From Bacillota bacterium (GTDB lineage: Bacteria; Bacillota; Clostridia; Oscillospirales; Acutalibacteraceae), in the NCBI GenBank assembly GCA_023460155.1, contig JAEWRF010000142.1:1-8310 (forward strand): a stretch of 8,310 nucleotides of DNA. The letters are read 5' to 3'. This document shows positions 1-5,402 of this stretch, piece after piece (position 1 is the first letter of the stretch; every line of letters starts with the position of its first letter). Below the pieces are notes generated by a model, which searched no databases, was not told where the DNA came from, and worked only from the letters and a program-made list of their open reading frames with translations. The position numbers were made by a program, and so were the translations under genes.

Positions 1-109
1 AGGTGGGCTTCCTCTTGCAGTATTTCAAAGATTAGTATATTTCCCCATAGAACCAATTGCAATAAATATTCCCAATAATGTGTCTTTTCTGCAAATTCCC
101 GCTCAGCCC

Positions 110-138
110 TTGCCCCTTTTCTCCTAAAGTCTTATAAT
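110..138 (+). promoter_or_regulatory. Probable sigma-A promoter of the dipeptidase gene
   Basis: A -35-like TTGCCC (110-115) is followed after exactly 17 bases by a perfect -10 TATAAT (133-138), placing the start of transcription near 145. The coding start at 184 is preceded by AAGGAG (171-176) at a 7-base spacing, giving a leader of about 40 bases. The rest of 1-109 is AT-rich and I see no gene or repeat in it. Confidence 0.6.
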
Positions 139-183
139 AGTTGAAAATACGACAGCGGTACGATTCAGAAAAGGAGCGGTCTC

Positions 184-1110
184 ATGAAAAGCTTTGATCT
201 TCACTGTGATACGGCAATGGAGTGCATGGAAAAGCACGCCGAACTATATTCCAACGATTTTCACATCAGTCTGGAAAAGGTAAAAAAATACGATCGCTGG
301 GCGCAGGTTTTCGCCTGCTTTATCAAGGACGAATACCGGGGCGAGGCGGCCTACCGCTATTTCAGCGACATGTCCGACTGCATCATCGGGGAATGGAAGA
401 AGAACGAAACCCTGATTTCCTTCTGCCGCAGCGGGAAGGATCTCGCACAGGCGGAGAAGGACAATAAAAACATCGCCATGCTCGCCATCGAGGGCGGCGC
501 GGCCATCGCCGGGAAGCTCGAATACCTCGGTAAAATCTACGAAAAGGGCGTCCGCATGATGACCCTGACCTGGAACGGCCGCAACGAAATCGCCGACGGC
601 GTCGGCGAAGAGGAAGGCCTCGGCCTGACCCCGTTCGGCTTCGAGACGGTGAAGGAAATGAACCGCATGGGCATGGTGGTGGATGTTTCCCACATTTCGG
701 AAAAAGGCTTCTGGGATGTGGCGGGCGTCAGCACAAAGCCGTTCGTCGCCACACATTCGGATTCGAAGGTTCTGTGCGCCCACAGGCGCAACCTGACGGA
801 CGAGCAGTTCCGCGAGATCGTGCAGGGCGGTGGACTGGTCGGCCTGAACTACTACACGGACTTCCTCGGCGGGACGAAGGACGTCAACGCCATTGCCGAC
901 CACGCGGAGCATTTCCTGAACCTCGGCGGCGAAAAGGTGCTTGCCCTCGGCTCCGACTTCGACGGCTGTGACCTCGCGGAGGGGATTTCCGGCGTGCAGG
1001 ATCTGGACCGTCTCTATGGCGTGCTGGTTTCCCGCTTTGGCATCGCGCTCGCGGACGACATCTGCTACAACAACGCGTTCCGGTTCTTCTCCAAAAATCT
1101 CGCAGGCTGA
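184..1110 (+). CDS. M19-family zinc dipeptidase (membrane dipeptidase / renal dipeptidase family)
   Basis: This is a cytoplasmic binuclear-zinc peptidase expected to split dipeptides, as in the renal dipeptidase family; the exact substrate cannot be told. The 308-residue length is normal for bacterial members. The metal ligands known for the family are all visible: H7 and D9 in LHCDT, E103 in AIEGG, H170 in DVSHIS and H191 in ATHSD. The substrate-binding H200-R-R-N stretch and the C-terminal GSDFDG (257-261, with D258) are also in place. No signal peptide is seen, so it should act on peptides already imported. The ATG is supported by AAGGAG seven bases upstream and by the family's conserved start (FDLHCDT near residue 4). 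It appears to be a single-gene unit with its own promoter; the following gene lies 132 bases away. The last codons and the TGA fall inside a short palindromic repeat that recurs inverted near 6045. Confidence 0.93.
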   Translation: MKSFDLHCDTAMECMEKHAELYSNDFHISLEKVKKYDRWAQVFACFIKDEYRGEAAYRYFSDMSDCIIGEWKKNETLISFCRSGKDLAQAEKDNKNIAMLAIEGGAAIAGKLEYLGKIYEKGVRMMTLTWNGRNEIADGVGEEEGLGLTPFGFETVKEMNRMGMVVDVSHISEKGFWDVAGVSTKPFVATHSDSKVLCAHRRNLTDEQFREIVQGGGLVGLNYYTDFLGGTKDVNAIADHAEHFLNLGGEKVLALGSDFDGCDLAEGISGVQDLDRLYGVLVSRFGIALADDICYNNAFRFFSKNLAG

Positions 1111-1123
1111 GCCTGCACGCAAA
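1102..1123 (+). repeat. Palindromic 22-base repeat, copy 1
   Basis: The sequence contains GCAGGC-TGA-GCCTGC (1102-1116) followed by ACGCAAA. The same 22 bases occur on the other strand at 6035-6056 with one mismatch. This copy overlaps the dipeptidase stop codon (TGA, 1108-1110), which is the loop of the hairpin. No T-tract follows, so it is not a typical intrinsic terminator. Confidence 0.6.
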
Positions 1124-1153
1124 AGCCTTCCCTGAGAAACAAAAAGAAAGAGC

Positions 1154-1187
1154 CCTTGTTTGTCGGGACTGTCTTTCTAAATGCCGA
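1154..1187 (+). repeat. 34-base dispersed repeat, copy A
   Basis: This copy shares with 5006-5039 and 7496-7529 a gap-free pattern: a C(T/C)TT-rich lead, then GGGAC at 1165-1169, GT at 1171-1172, and AATGCCGA at 1180-1187. All three copies have the same length and orientation. TCGG (1163-1166) and CCGA (1184-1187) could pair as the base of a weak stem. It lies between the dipeptidase and alkyltransferase genes; function unknown. Confidence 0.55.
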
Positions 1188-1242
1188 TAAATGAAAAGCG
1201 AAAAAGAGTTTTTACCGGAGCATACGCCGAAAGGTTGGAACT

Positions 1243-1551
1243 ATGAAACTGGGCTCGTTCTATCAGGACGTCTACCGGGTCGTGTCGGAAATTCCGGCGG
1301 GAAGCGTGATGACCTACGGGCAGATCGCGTTCCTTCTTGGGCGGCCCCGTGCGGCGCGGATCGTCGGGTGCGCGCTGTACTCCGCCCCGTCCGGTCTGCC
1401 CTGCCACAGGGTCGTCCGCCAAAGCGGCGAACCCGCGCCGGCGGAGGCTTTCGGCGGGCCCGGCGTTCAGCGTTCCCTGCTGGAGCGCGAGGGCATTGAG
1501 TTCCTTGCAGACGGACATGTGAACCTTCAAAAATTTCTGAGAAGACTATAA
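1243..1551 (+). CDS. Stand-alone O6-alkylguanine-DNA alkyltransferase domain protein (MGMT family)
   Basis: The 102-residue protein matches the C-terminal DNA-binding and active-site domain of Ogt/MGMT enzymes and lacks their N-terminal domain. Family landmarks appear in order: TYGQIA (24-29), the RAARIVG stretch with the likely arginine finger R39, the active-site PCHRVV (53-58) with acceptor C54 and H55, and LLEREGIEF near 79-87. In alkyltransferase-like proteins such as E. coli YbaZ the cysteine is replaced by tryptophan (PWHRV). Here it is retained, so the protein could transfer alkyl groups from O6-alkylguanine to itself, or act as a lesion-recognition protein. It works on DNA in the cytoplasm. 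The ATG has only a weak upstream AAGG (1231-1234), but homologous sequence starts right after it. The gene is closed by a strong hairpin overlapping its stop codon and seems to be monocistronic. Confidence 0.88.
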   Translation: MKLGSFYQDVYRVVSEIPAGSVMTYGQIAFLLGRPRAARIVGCALYSAPSGLPCHRVVRQSGEPAPAEAFGGPGVQRSLLEREGIEFLADGHVNLQKFLRRL

Positions 1552-1588
1552 AAAGGACGAGCTGCGCAATTTCACAGCTCGTCCTTTT
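1551..1588 (+). terminator. Intrinsic terminator after the alkyltransferase gene
   Basis: A perfect 14-bp inverted repeat (1551-1564 with 1575-1588, arm AAAAGGACGAGCTG) encloses a 10-base loop. The right arm ends in CCTTTT, which acts as the T-tract on the forward strand. On the reverse strand the arm is followed by a T-rich stretch too, so it may work both ways. It begins at the last base of the stop codon. Confidence 0.8.
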
Positions 1589-1597
1589 CACAAGTTA

Positions 1598-1606
1598 TGA
1601 TATAAT
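1598..1606 (+). promoter_or_regulatory. Extended -10 promoter upstream of the methyltransferase gene
   Basis: TG-A-TATAAT (1598-1606) is a perfect extended -10 element. No good -35 lies at 16-18 bases, which is tolerated by extended -10 promoters. Transcription would start near 1613, giving a leader of about 130 bases before the methyltransferase ATG. Confidence 0.5.
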
Positions 1607-1626
1607 AGGAAAAATGGAGGTTGAAA

Positions 1627-1674
1627 ATGAAAATGCGAGATAACTGCCCGGTACGGGAGAAGCGGCAGCGCTGA
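1627..1674 (+). CDS. Possible 15-residue leader peptide
   Basis: An ATG at 1627 follows GGAGG (1616-1620) at a suitable 6-base spacing and opens a 15-codon frame, MKMRDNCPVREKRQR, ending at TGA 1672-1674. It sits directly behind the extended -10 promoter and 72 bases before the methyltransferase start. Its 3' half lies in a stem-loop with TGCCCGG (1645-1651) pairing CCGGGCA (1677-1683). The arrangement resembles translated leaders of attenuated genes, but no family is recognised and the ORF could be chance. The ribosome binding site is the main support. Confidence 0.28.
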   Translation: MKMRDNCPVREKRQR

Positions 1675-1746
1675 TGCCGGGCATGAACCGCCGCCGTTTT
1701 TGCTGCACCGTTTTCGACAACATCAGCCGAAAAAAGGAGCAGAAAA

Positions 1747-2505
1747 ATGAACATGGAAAAATTACGGGAAGAATGGCTTCGGGAAGAAGCCGCGCCTTTC
1801 AAGGGATGGGATTTTTCCCATCTGGACGGAAGATGGGAGGACGAACCTCTTCCGTGGGATTATAAAGAAATCGTCAATCAATACCGGCATCCGGAGCAAA
1901 AACTGCTGGATCAGGGCACCGGCGGCGGGGAATTCCTGCTTTCGCTGGGGCATCCGTTTGAGAACACAGCGGTAACGGAATCGTGGGAGCCGAACATCCG
2001 GCTGTGCAAAGAGCGTCTGGAACCGCTGGGAATCCGCGTTGCCCCCACGGAGGAGGGCGCTCCGCTGCCGTTTGCGGACGGCGCGTTCGACCGGGTCATC
2101 AACCGGCACGCATCCTACGACGCAGCGGAAATCCGGCGCGTGCTGAAGCCGGGCGGCGTGTTTGTCACCGAGCAGGTCGGCTGGGAAAACAACCGCAGCC
2201 TGTCGGCGCGGATGCTCGGCACGTTTCAGCCGCAGTTTCCGGACTTTTGCCTGAAGCGCGAGGCGGAGAAGTTCCGGGCCGAGGGTTTCGAGATTTTGCG
2301 GAGTGAGGAGGTTTTCCCCCGCCTTCGCTTTTTCGACGTCGGCGCCGTGGTCTGGTTCGCGAAGGTGATCCCGTGGGAGTTTCCCGAATTCTCAGTGGAG
2401 CGATGTTTTCCGCAGCTCTGCGAGCTGGAACGGGAATGCGCGGAGCGCGGCTTTGTCGAGAGCCGCGAACATCGGTTCCTGCTCGCTGCAAGAAACAGGA
2501 TATAA
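1747..2505 (+). CDS. Class I SAM-dependent methyltransferase of unknown substrate
   Basis: The 252-residue protein has a Rossmann-type SAM-binding fold: motif I is LLDQGTGGGEF (53-63) with the glycine loop, an acidic strand follows at TES (about 77-79), the LPFADGAFDRVINRH block (107-121) fits the motif II region, and LKPGGVFVTEQVG (133-145) is the post-motif strand. The N-terminal stretch WDFSHLDGRW (21-30) and the C-terminal VGAVVWFAKVIPWEFP with EHRFLLAARN (near the end) are typical of a Bacillota family annotated only as a methyltransferase. The substrate is unknown; a small molecule is as likely as RNA. No signal peptide or membrane segment is present. The ATG is supported by AAGGAG (1734-1739) seven bases upstream. 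The gene is monocistronic, apart from a possible upstream leader ORF, and converges on the M56 operon. Confidence 0.85.
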   Translation: MNMEKLREEWLREEAAPFKGWDFSHLDGRWEDEPLPWDYKEIVNQYRHPEQKLLDQGTGGGEFLLSLGHPFENTAVTESWEPNIRLCKERLEPLGIRVAPTEEGAPLPFADGAFDRVINRHASYDAAEIRRVLKPGGVFVTEQVGWENNRSLSARMLGTFQPQFPDFCLKREAEKFRAEGFEILRSEEVFPRLRFFDVGAVVWFAKVIPWEFPEFSVERCFPQLCELERECAERGFVESREHRFLLAARNRI

Positions 2506-2510
2506 AGAAA

Positions 2511-2546
2511 CAGGGGCGTCTGCAAATCATTTTGCAGACGCCCCTG
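2511..2546. terminator. Bidirectional terminator between the methyltransferase and the M56 operon
   Basis: A perfect 16-bp inverted repeat (2511-2526 with 2531-2546, core GGGGCGTCTGCAAA) has a four-base TCAT loop. Forward of it lies ACTTTACGG, a weak tail. On the reverse strand the hairpin is followed by TTTCTTTATATC, a better T-rich tail. It lies 6 bases after the methyltransferase stop and 52 bases after the M56 stop, so it most likely serves both converging units. Confidence 0.8.
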
Positions 2547-2598
2547 ACTTTACGGAAACATGCAGGCTGCGCGACTTTATCGACAGCCTGGGGAGACT

Positions 2599-4485
2599 TT
2601 ATTTGATTTCCGGCATTCCTGTGTAATTGTCGTGCTTCGTCACGACCCATCTGTTTCCGCTCTGCTTTAATGAAATCGTTTCGGAGCTTTTGTAGGCTGC
2701 CCGGGTGGAATCCGTCAGCTGATAGTCGATGCGGAACTGGGCGGAGTCTGCGTCCTGACGGACGGGCGTGACCGTGTAATCCACAACCCACGGGCTGGAG
2801 CCGCCGATGACCCAGTTCATCTTCTGATACGCGCCGTCTTCGGCCTTCTGCAGATCAGGGTCCAAAACGGCAAACCGGAATGCGCCGTTTCGTTCCTTCA
2901 GCGCCTCGGCCCACAGGCTTGCGGTTCCCAGCGCGGTTCCGCTCGGCAGCAAAGTGGCGGGCGGCTGCTGAACCTGCGGGAAAAGAGAACCCGGAACCTC
3001 CGTGATCTTGGGAAATCCGAAATCCAGCGCCTCGTGCTGCACAACCTGCCAGGTCGGCCCCGCCTGCTTTACGGTGATCGTTTCCGAACCGGCGTATTTT
3101 GCCCGGGTGGAATCGCTGAGCGTATAGTCTATCACATACTTTGTTCCGGCCTCCGACTGGCCGTCTTCCCTCACCGCGAATCCGGTCACCCATGGGCTCG
3201 AAAATCCGATGACCCATCCGTTCTGGAGATGATCCGGATATTCTTTCTGCTTTAAGTCATCGCTCAGAAGAGCAAAGCGGAATGCTCCGTTTCTCTGCGC
3301 GAGCGTATCCGCCCAGTCGATTGCGGCGTCCTTGGCGCTTGCGACAATCGGGGTGTCGAAGGTCCGGGCAAGAACGGATCCAGAGGAAACTGCCTGCGCC
3401 GAGGCAGGAATCCGCACGGCTCCGGTTAAACCCGTCGCCGCGACCGCGGCCGTCAGAATGGCAGCAAGAACAATCCGACGCGGCGCAGGACTTTTGTAAT
3501 TAGCAATCATAACGACTCTCCTCTTCATCAAAGCTCCTTTTTCCGTGGACAGAATGCACGCGGCGCAGGGCGCCGGTTTCCGCCGGATTCCCAATTCCAG
3601 CAGATGGAGCAGCAAATACCCATAGCAATCCCGCTCCTCGGGCCGGACGCGCGAAAGCACCAGCCCGTCGCAGGCAACCTCGCAGTCCTGCCGCATCCGG
3701 TAAAGTGCGTACCAGACCAGCGGATGGAACCAATAAAACGACCGGACAACGGCAGCCAGCAAAAGGACGGGAATGTCTTTCCGCTTCCAGTGGGCCAGCT
3801 CGTGCAGGAGGACATATTTCAGCTCCTCCCTGGAAAGCTGCCCGGTCAGGTGATCGGGAATGAGGAGCTTCGGACGCAGGACACCGTATAAAGCCGGGGA
3901 AGCGACAAATTCGGCAGACAGGATCGGGAGCTCGGAAGAAATGCGGAGAACCGCTCTGCTTTCCCGTTCCGTTTCCAGAATGCGGGCGTCGGTAACCGGC
4001 GCGCATTTTTTTAACCTTATCATAAAGTGCAGATTCACCGTCAGCACATAACATAGGTTCAGGAGAGCACCGCTCAGCCAGATTACGGCAAGAGTGCGCT
4101 CAAAAGGCATATCGGAAGAAGTTGTATTTGTACGGCCTTCCTGACTGCCGCCTTTTGGGGCAGCGTGGGAGGGCTGTGTGTATGCGGGTTTCGGCGGGAC
4201 GGCCGCCTTAACGGAGGAAACGTCCGGAGTCCATTGGGAATTCAGAACGCCGCCGCTCTGTTCCAGAGCATAGAGCGGGGTCAGCAGATTCAGCGCACTC
4301 GCGGGGCTTGCGACCGAAAACGGAATCACCAGCCGGAGGATCAGCAAAAACCAGATTCCAAAATGAAACGAAGCGCTCATCCATCGGCCGAACAGCGCTT
4401 TTACAAGGAGAATCAGCAGAACGAGAACGCACGCCGGTACGGATGCCGCAAGCACGAATCGGAAGGCGGCGGTCAAAAGGTTCAT
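2599..4485 (-). CDS. M56-family (BlaR1/MecR1-type) membrane metalloprotease with duplicated C-terminal sensor domain
   Basis: This 628-residue protein is a likely membrane signal transducer that inactivates the partner BlaI-type repressor when a signal binds outside the cell. Hydrophobic segments lie near 8-30, 42-60, 132-152, 237-255 and 337-353. The zinc site HELAH is at 228-232, followed by KRKD and the M56 landmarks YWFHPLVWY (251-259) and DCEVACD (267-273), where E269 is the likely third ligand. After the last membrane segment, BlaR1 would carry a penicillin-binding domain. Here there are two tandem copies of a domain of about 100 residues (roughly 388-485 and 523-619) sharing RNGAFRFA, WVIG-SSPWV, DSTRA and SETI. 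No transpeptidase SxxK/SxN/KTG set is present in that part, so beta-lactam sensing is unlikely. The ATG overlaps the repressor's TGA by one base (TGATG), suggesting translational coupling. Confidence 0.9.
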   Translation of the reverse strand: MNLLTAAFRFVLAASVPACVLVLLILLVKALFGRWMSASFHFGIWFLLILRLVIPFSVASPASALNLLTPLYALEQSGGVLNSQWTPDVSSVKAAVPPKPAYTQPSHAAPKGGSQEGRTNTTSSDMPFERTLAVIWLSGALLNLCYVLTVNLHFMIRLKKCAPVTDARILETERESRAVLRISSELPILSAEFVASPALYGVLRPKLLIPDHLTGQLSREELKYVLLHELAHWKRKDIPVLLLAAVVRSFYWFHPLVWYALYRMRQDCEVACDGLVLSRVRPEERDCYGYLLLHLLELGIRRKPAPCAACILSTEKGALMKRRVVMIANYKSPAPRRIVLAAILTAAVAATGLTGAVRIPASAQAVSSGSVLARTFDTPIVASAKDAAIDWADTLAQRNGAFRFALLSDDLKQKEYPDHLQNGWVIGFSSPWVTGFAVREDGQSEAGTKYVIDYTLSDSTRAKYAGSETITVKQAGPTWQVVQHEALDFGFPKITEVPGSLFPQVQQPPATLLPSGTALGTASLWAEALKERNGAFRFAVLDPDLQKAEDGAYQKMNWVIGGSSPWVVDYTVTPVRQDADSAQFRIDYQLTDSTRAAYKSSETISLKQSGNRWVVTKHDNYTGMPEIK

Positions 4486-4877
4486 CAGGGCGCCTTCTTC
4501 CCTTTGGGATCTTTGCGGTCAAGAATCTTTTTCAGGCGGTCAATATCCTGCCGGGTCAGGTTTTCTTCCTCGATGATATTGGCGAGCATCAGACTCAGGG
4601 AGCCGTTATAAACTTTTTGAATAAAGGATTTTCGTTCAACCTGCTGGTATTCCTGCTGGGTGATCAGGGGCGTGCACACATTCGGGGAAACCCCTTTGTC
4701 AATGCGGATCATATCTTTTTTGGCCAGACGGCTGAGAAGCGTGTAGATGGTGTTATCCTTCCACCCCGTCACGGACTTCACCTGCTTCACAATTTCCGTG
4801 GACGGAATCTCGCCGCTTTTCCAGACCACCTCCATGATTTCCTGCTCGGCGTCGGTGATCGATTTTCCGCTGTTCAT
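4485..4877 (-). CDS. BlaI/MecI/CopY-family transcriptional repressor
   Basis: The 130-residue protein matches BlaI/MecI repressors in length and layout. A winged helix-turn-helix occupies about 5-72 (ITDAEQEIMEVVW, then WKDNTIYTLLSRLAKKDMI as the recognition region), followed by a helical dimerisation tail (about 73-122) containing SFIQKVYNGSLSLMLANI, the region where family members are cut by the M56 protease. It should repress its own operon as a dimer in the cytoplasm. Two family-type operators lie 16 to 53 bases upstream of its ATG. The start is supported by GAGGG six bases upstream on the reverse strand. The gene is first in a two-gene operon with the M56 protease. Lack of a beta-lactamase or PBP gene nearby means its wider targets are not visible here. 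Confidence 0.93.
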   Translation of the reverse strand: MNSGKSITDAEQEIMEVVWKSGEIPSTEIVKQVKSVTGWKDNTIYTLLSRLAKKDMIRIDKGVSPNVCTPLITQQEYQQVERKSFIQKVYNGSLSLMLANIIEEENLTRQDIDRLKKILDRKDPKGKKAP

Positions 4878-4892
4878 GTTTATCCCTCAATT

Positions 4893-4904
4893 CTACACAT
4901 GTAG
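4893..4904. promoter_or_regulatory. BlaI-type operator O1
   Basis: CTACA-CA-TGTAG (arms extend one base further to TCTACA/TGTAGA at 4892-4905) fits the TACA-N2-TGTA core bound by BlaI/MecI repressors. It lies just downstream of the predicted transcription start of the repressor operon and 16 bases before the ATG, where a bound dimer would block elongation or initiation. Its centre is 26 bases from that of the second operator. Confidence 0.78.
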
Positions 4905-4915
4905 ATTACGGTGCT

Positions 4916-4944
4916 ATACTACACCTGTAGATTGGAAAAATCAA
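4916..4944 (-). promoter_or_regulatory. Promoter of the repressor/M56 operon, overlapped by operator O2
   Basis: Read on the reverse strand, a -35 TTGATT (4944-4939) is separated by exactly 17 bases from a -10 TAGTAT (4921-4916). The second operator sits in the spacer and runs into the -10 hexamer, so repressor binding would exclude RNA polymerase. The start of transcription would fall near 4909. Confidence 0.6.
4919..4930. promoter_or_regulatory. BlaI-type operator O2
   Basis: CTACA-CC-TGTAG is a perfect-arm dyad with the BlaI/MecI core TACA-N2-TGTA. It covers the spacer and the first bases of the -10 element of the operon promoter. The pair O1/O2 has identical arms and differs only in the central two bases. 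No other copy of this dyad was seen in the window. Confidence 0.78.
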
Positions 4945-5005
4945 GCATTGCAACGAATCTGTAACTATTCAATGACCCGCCGTGGGGCACGGTGTAATAA
5001 ATTGG

Positions 5006-5039
5006 CTTTGTTGGGCGGGACTGTATTAAGAAATGCCGA
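5006..5039 (+). repeat. 34-base dispersed repeat, copy B
   Basis: This copy has CTTTGTTGGGC (5006-5016), then GGGACTGT (5017-5024), and AAATGCCGA (5031-5039). It matches copies A and C without gaps. It lies between the divergent repressor and XRE operons, about 30 bases before the structured block at 5068-5133. CCCGCC at about 4977-4982 could pair with its GGCGGG (5014-5019). Confidence 0.55.
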
Positions 5040-5067
5040 TTTTAACTTTGACCCCAGATAAAGAAAC

Positions 5068-5133
5068 CTCTAAGCGGACGCCGTAGGCGAATACGGCGCT
5101 TGCGCCCGGGAACTGTCCAGAGTAGTCTGAGAG
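5068..5133. other. Block of nested inverted repeats, possible structured RNA or insertion-element remnant
   Basis: The core is CGCCGTA (5079-5085), loop GGCGAA, then TACGGCG (5092-5098). The stem extends by AAG/CTT (5072-5074 with 5099-5101) across a four-base CGGA bulge. A second small hairpin CAGA-GTAG-TCTG follows (5118-5129). CTCT (5068-5071) can pair with AGAG (5130-5133) to close both into a three-way junction. GGCGC-TT-GCGCC (5095-5106) is an alternative hairpin that excludes the first. No protein is coded here. It could be a small RNA, a 5' regulatory element, or the right end of an IS200/IS605-type element, whose ends fold like this; no transposase gene is present. It precedes the XRE promoter, so it would not be in that operon's transcript. 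Confidence 0.4.
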
Positions 5134-5155
5134 ATACACTAAATGCAATATATAA

Positions 5156-5184
5156 TTGACATAAAGACAGTTATAATATATTAT
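5156..5184 (+). promoter_or_regulatory. Promoter of the XRE/membrane protein operon with an overlapping dyad
   Basis: A consensus -35 TTGACA (5156-5161) is followed after 17 bases by TATTAT (5179-5184). Transcription would start near 5191, leaving a very short leader that begins at the ribosome binding site. A nearer TATAAT (5172-5177) is only 10 bases from the -35 and cannot pair with it. ATAATTG (5152-5158) and CAGTTAT (5168-5174) form an imperfect dyad over the -35 and spacer, a plausible operator for the XRE protein. Confidence 0.5.
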
Positions 5185-5204
5185 ATGGAAGGTGGGAGGT
5201 GCCT

Positions 5205-5402
5205 ATGAAAAACAAGAAGCTGAAAATAGCCCGCATTGAGTGTGATATGAAACAGGAAGATTTGGCAAATGCTGTCGGAGTGACCCGGCAGACCATTGGA
5301 TTAATTGAATCCGGAACGTACAATCCGACCTTAAAGCTCTGCATTGCGATCTGCAAAGCTCTTGGTAAAACATTGAATGACTTGTTTTGGGAGGAATTAT
5401 GA
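5205..5402 (+). CDS. Small XRE-family helix-turn-helix regulator (YozG-like)
   Basis: The 65-residue protein is almost entirely one Cro/C1-type HTH domain: KKLKIARIECDMKQEDLANAVGV leads into the recognition helix TRQTIGLIESG, then YNPTLKLCIAICKALGKTLNDLFW. Small single-domain regulators like this are common in Bacillota and usually repress their own operon. The start at ATG 5205 is preferred because GGGAGG (5194-5199) lies five bases upstream; a GTG at 5199 would overlap that site. The stop codon overlaps the start of the next gene, and the two form an operon. The operon is clearly richer in AT, with ATA and AAA codons, than the flanking genes, which hints at separate ancestry. The likely binding site is the dyad over its promoter. 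Confidence 0.9.
   Translation: MKNKKLKIARIECDMKQEDLANAVGVTRQTIGLIESGTYNPTLKLCIAICKALGKTLNDLFWEEL

Noticed and set aside
244..1122. 292-codon open frame antisense to the dipeptidase gene
   Set aside because: It overlaps a clearly conserved zinc dipeptidase, has no ribosome binding site, and its translation shows no family motif; long antisense frames are expected in GC-rich genes.
1183..1190. GCCGATAA in repeat copy A, a perfect match to the sigma-28 (SigD/FliA) -10 element
   Set aside because: The required TAAA -35 about 15 bases upstream is absent (the sequence there is CGGG), and copies B and C diverge after GCCGA, so it is better explained as part of the repeat.
1674..1865. 63-codon forward frame starting at an ATG that overlaps the leader ORF stop
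   Set aside because: It overlaps the methyltransferase coding sequence in another frame and has no independent ribosome binding site; the coupling-like overlap may be chance.
2165..2791. Reverse-strand frame bridging the methyltransferase end and the M56 gene end
   Set aside because: It overlaps two well-supported genes in other frames and reads through the strong 2511-2546 hairpin; the translation is arginine-rich without motifs.
3537..3548. STEK (residues 313-316 of the M56 protein) as a penicillin-binding SxxK motif
   Set aside because: It lies before the last membrane segment on the likely cytoplasmic side, not in an extracellular transpeptidase-like domain, and no SxN or KTG partner motifs follow.
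5199..5201. GTG as the start codon of the XRE regulator
   Set aside because: It overlaps the GGGAGG ribosome binding site, while the ATG at 5205 has proper spacing.
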